Shown: piece after piece, positions 6,189 to 8,000 of the stretch
How positions within the stretch are numbered: the first letter of the stretch is position 1
How the letters are laid out: every line of letters starts with the position of its first letter
Origin: Cloacimonetes bacterium TCS60
GTDB lineage: Bacteria > Cloacimonadota > Cloacimonadia > JGIOTU-2
DNA length: 8,000 nt
Assembly (NCBI GenBank): GCA_001577135.1
Contig: LSCK01000003.1
Location: forward strand, 1 to 8,000
Reading direction: 5' to 3'
The notes under the pieces: model-generated
Seen by the model: only the letters and a program-made list of their open reading frames with translations
Databases searched by the model: none
What the model was told of the DNA's origin: nothing
Program-made: the position numbers and the translations under genes

Positions 6189-7276
6189 CTCTGTTCCATT
6201 CTCTTTTTTATTTCATCCACGATTATTTCCGAGGAGTTTCCAACTGAAAAATCTTTAATGTTTTGGCATAATTTTTCACGTTTGGGTGTGGAAGCAAGTA
6301 ATTCGATTATTTTTTCTCTAAAAATAGAGGTGTCCAGATTCTTTTCTTCCATTACAATTGCTGCGTTTTTATTTTTTAGTTGCAAAGCATTTAGTTTTTG
6401 GTGCTGCCCTGCCGCATATGGGAATGGGATAATAATTGCAGGTAGAGAGAAGTAAGCAATTTCAGAAATGGAAATAGCCCCAGCTCTACACACCACCAGG
6501 TCTGAAGCTGAATAAACATATGACATTTTATGGAAAAACGGCTTTATCAAAACTAACTTTTTCTGACCGAACTTTTTATTAATTTCCTCATAATCCCTCT
6601 CCCCTGTCTGCCAGATAATCTGAATTTTATTTAAGAGCAAGTCTTCTAATATTGCAGATATAAATCCATTAATGGGAGATGAGCCCTGGCTTCCGCCATA
6701 GATAAAAAGTGTTTTTTTATTCTTGATAGAAAAATATGCAAGTGCTTCTCTTTTTTTCACGATTTCGAATTTTCTGATGGGATTACCACTGAAAATCAAT
6801 TTTTCATTGACAAAATCTAAATACTCTTTTGCTTTTTCATAACCTAAAAATATTCTTGTACTGATTTTCGCTGTCTTTCTCGTTACTAAACCAGGATAAC
6901 TATTTTGTTCTTGTAAAAATATAGGTAATCCTAAATATTTGGCAGAAAGGATGACAATGCCTGAGGCAAATCCACCGCACCCTATAACAAAATCACAATT
7001 ATATTTATTCAGGATTTTACCTGCCTGCAAAAAGCTTTTTAGAACAAAATAGGGTAAGAGTAAGTTTTTTAAAGTAAGATATCTATGAAATCTTCTCACA
7101 CTGATAGTTTCAAGTTTATAATTATATTTTGATAAAATTTCACGTTCAATTCCAACCCGGGACCCGACAAAAATTATATTGATTTCGCCAAATTGTCTTC
7201 TCAGCTCATCTGCTATCGATATTGCCGGGAAAATATGTCCACCTGATCCACCAGTTGCAATTGCTACATTAAGCAT
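6185..7276 (-). CDS. murG: UDP-GlcNAc--lipid I GlcNAc transferase MurG
   Basis: MurG is the peripheral inner-membrane GT-B glycosyltransferase that adds GlcNAc to lipid I to make lipid II, the substrate of the FtsW polymerase encoded just upstream. The 363-residue protein has GGSGGH (9-14, catalytic-region His14), GCGGFASG (99-106), LQEQNSYPG (121-129), GNPIR with R168, the UDP-binding GGSQGS (194-199), and the acceptor/UDP-GlcNAc signature RAGAISISE (264-272) with QHQ (291-293) and N296. The two Rossmann halves meet near residue 165. Length matches the family. The ATG overlaps the ftsW stop by eight bases and has GAAGG (7289-7285) eight bases upstream inside ftsW, so it is expressed as part of the cluster. 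Confidence 0.97.
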   Translation of the reverse strand: MLNVAIATGGSGGHIFPAISIADELRRQFGEINIIFVGSRVGIEREILSKYNYKLETISVRRFHRYLTLKNLLLPYFVLKSFLQAGKILNKYNCDFVIGCGGFASGIVILSAKYLGLPIFLQEQNSYPGLVTRKTAKISTRIFLGYEKAKEYLDFVNEKLIFSGNPIRKFEIVKKREALAYFSIKNKKTLFIYGGSQGSSPINGFISAILEDLLLNKIQIIWQTGERDYEEINKKFGQKKLVLIKPFFHKMSYVYSASDLVVCRAGAISISEIAYFSLPAIIIPFPYAAGQHQKLNALQLKNKNAAIVMEEKNLDTSIFREKIIELLASTPKREKLCQNIKDFSVGNSSEIIVDEIKKRMEQR

Positions 7277-8000
7277 AACTAAAACCTTCGTTTTGGATTT
7301 TTACTAGTTCAGCATCAGAAAGATTAACAACAATTGCTATCGATATAACATCGATAAAAAGAGCAGTTCCGCCATAACTTATGAAGGGCAAACTAACACC
7401 TGTTGAGGGAATAAGGCTTGTAACAACTGCAAGATTGATAATTATATTATAGGCGAGATTAAAGGCAATTGCTGCAATTAAAAAAGAAGAGAAAAGGTCA
7501 CTATTTCGGATGGCAAGGGAAAAAATCAATAAGACCAAACTCAGGTATAGAAAAATTATTACGGAACATCCAACAAATCCATATTCCTCTCCTATAATTG
7601 AAAAAATATAGTCAGTTTTTGCAAAAGGGAGATAAAACAGCTTGGCTCTATCATTAAAACTACCCTTCCCGGTCCATTTACCCTGGGATAGTGCTATGAG
7701 CGATTGCTTTGGTTGCCAAAATTTTTCTTCATACTCGGGAGAGATTTCTTCCCGGGAGATAAATTTTTGAAAAGCAAAAAATCTTTCCTTTCTATATTGA
7801 GGGCCATAAGTAAAGATGGCGATCAAGAGAATAATAGCGATAAGACCCAAAAGCAAAATTGTCGTTAATTTAATATTTGCTAAAAATATTATTGTAAGAA
7901 ACATTAAAAATAAAATTGCTGAAGTGCTCAAATCCGGTTCAACAAAGATAAGGCTCATATAGAGTAAACTAATCAATATAACAGGAAAATAGGCTTTCAA
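7269..8000 (-). CDS. ftsW: Septal peptidoglycan glycosyltransferase FtsW, C-terminal part (runs off right edge)
   Basis: FtsW is a SEDS-family, multi-pass membrane glycosyltransferase that polymerises lipid II at the septum with its partner class B PBP. The fragment holds the last 243 residues; the 5' end is beyond the window and the first visible codon (TTG) is an internal leucine. Signatures (fragment numbering) are VEPDLSTSA (20-28), WQPKQSLIALSQGKWTGKG (95-113), the loop KTDYIFSIIGEEYGFVG (128-144) with the conserved catalytic Asp130, and IPSTGVSLPFISYGGTALF (197-215). Several hydrophobic helices are evident between them. RodA has the same fold; the ftsW assignment rests on the position next to murG in the division cluster. 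The GAAGG site of murG lies in its 3' end and its stop overlaps the murG start. Confidence 0.93.
   Translation of the reverse strand: MKAYFPVILISLLYMSLIFVEPDLSTSAILFLMFLTIIFLANIKLTTILLLGLIAIILLIAIFTYGPQYRKERFFAFQKFISREEISPEYEEKFWQPKQSLIALSQGKWTGKGSFNDRAKLFYLPFAKTDYIFSIIGEEYGFVGCSVIIFLYLSLVLLIFSLAIRNSDLFSSFLIAAIAFNLAYNIIINLAVVTSLIPSTGVSLPFISYGGTALFIDVISIAIVVNLSDAELVKIQNEGFSYA

Noticed and set aside
1..8000. A novel defence, mobile or otherwise undescribed gene system
   Set aside because: All substantial coding capacity is accounted for by standard cell wall, division and nucleotide genes. There is no transposase, integrase, repeat array, tRNA or rRNA. The term holin in the family name of the small membrane protein does not indicate a prophage, as no other phage gene is present.

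Overview
The window is an AT-rich stretch of bacterial chromosome in which every recognisable gene lies on the minus strand. Read from the right edge leftwards, it is the distal half of a division and cell wall (dcw) cluster: ftsW (3' part only), murG, murC, murB, ftsQ, ftsA, ftsZ. It is followed by a small four-helix membrane protein of the phage-holin-4_2/YvlD-like family and, after a 172-base spacer, the 5' end of gmk (guanylate kinase), which runs off the left edge. The gmk fragment is identified from the N-terminal 60 codons.

The seven dcw genes are packed with overlaps or gaps of at most 11 bases: ftsW/murG overlap by 8, murG/murC share ATGA, murC-murB are 3 bases apart, murB/ftsQ overlap by 11, ftsQ-ftsA are 1 base apart, ftsA-ftsZ are 11 apart. 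This is a single transcript with heavy translational coupling. Its promoter must lie beyond the right edge, because no internal gap is large enough to hold an obvious one. The products cover the last cytoplasmic steps of peptidoglycan precursor synthesis (MurB, MurC, MurG), the septal SEDS glycosyltransferase (FtsW), and the core divisome (FtsQ, FtsA, FtsZ). No ddl gene sits between murB and ftsQ.

The organism is probably Gram-negative in lineage, given the FtsQ/FtsA/FtsZ arrangement. It is AT-rich, uses TGA as a stop, and has rather divergent FtsZ and FtsA sequences. An uncultured lineage of the FCB type (for example Cloacimonadota-like) would fit, but this is a guess from style and gene order, not a demonstrated assignment.

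I do not see an undescribed system here; most of the window is ordinary core housekeeping DNA. The points worth a second look are: the small membrane gene after ftsZ, whose coding frame clearly begins upstream of any standard start codon; a degenerate FtsZ C-terminal peptide followed by an unusual tail; and an isolated GC-rich 38-base patch in the AT-rich spacer before gmk.
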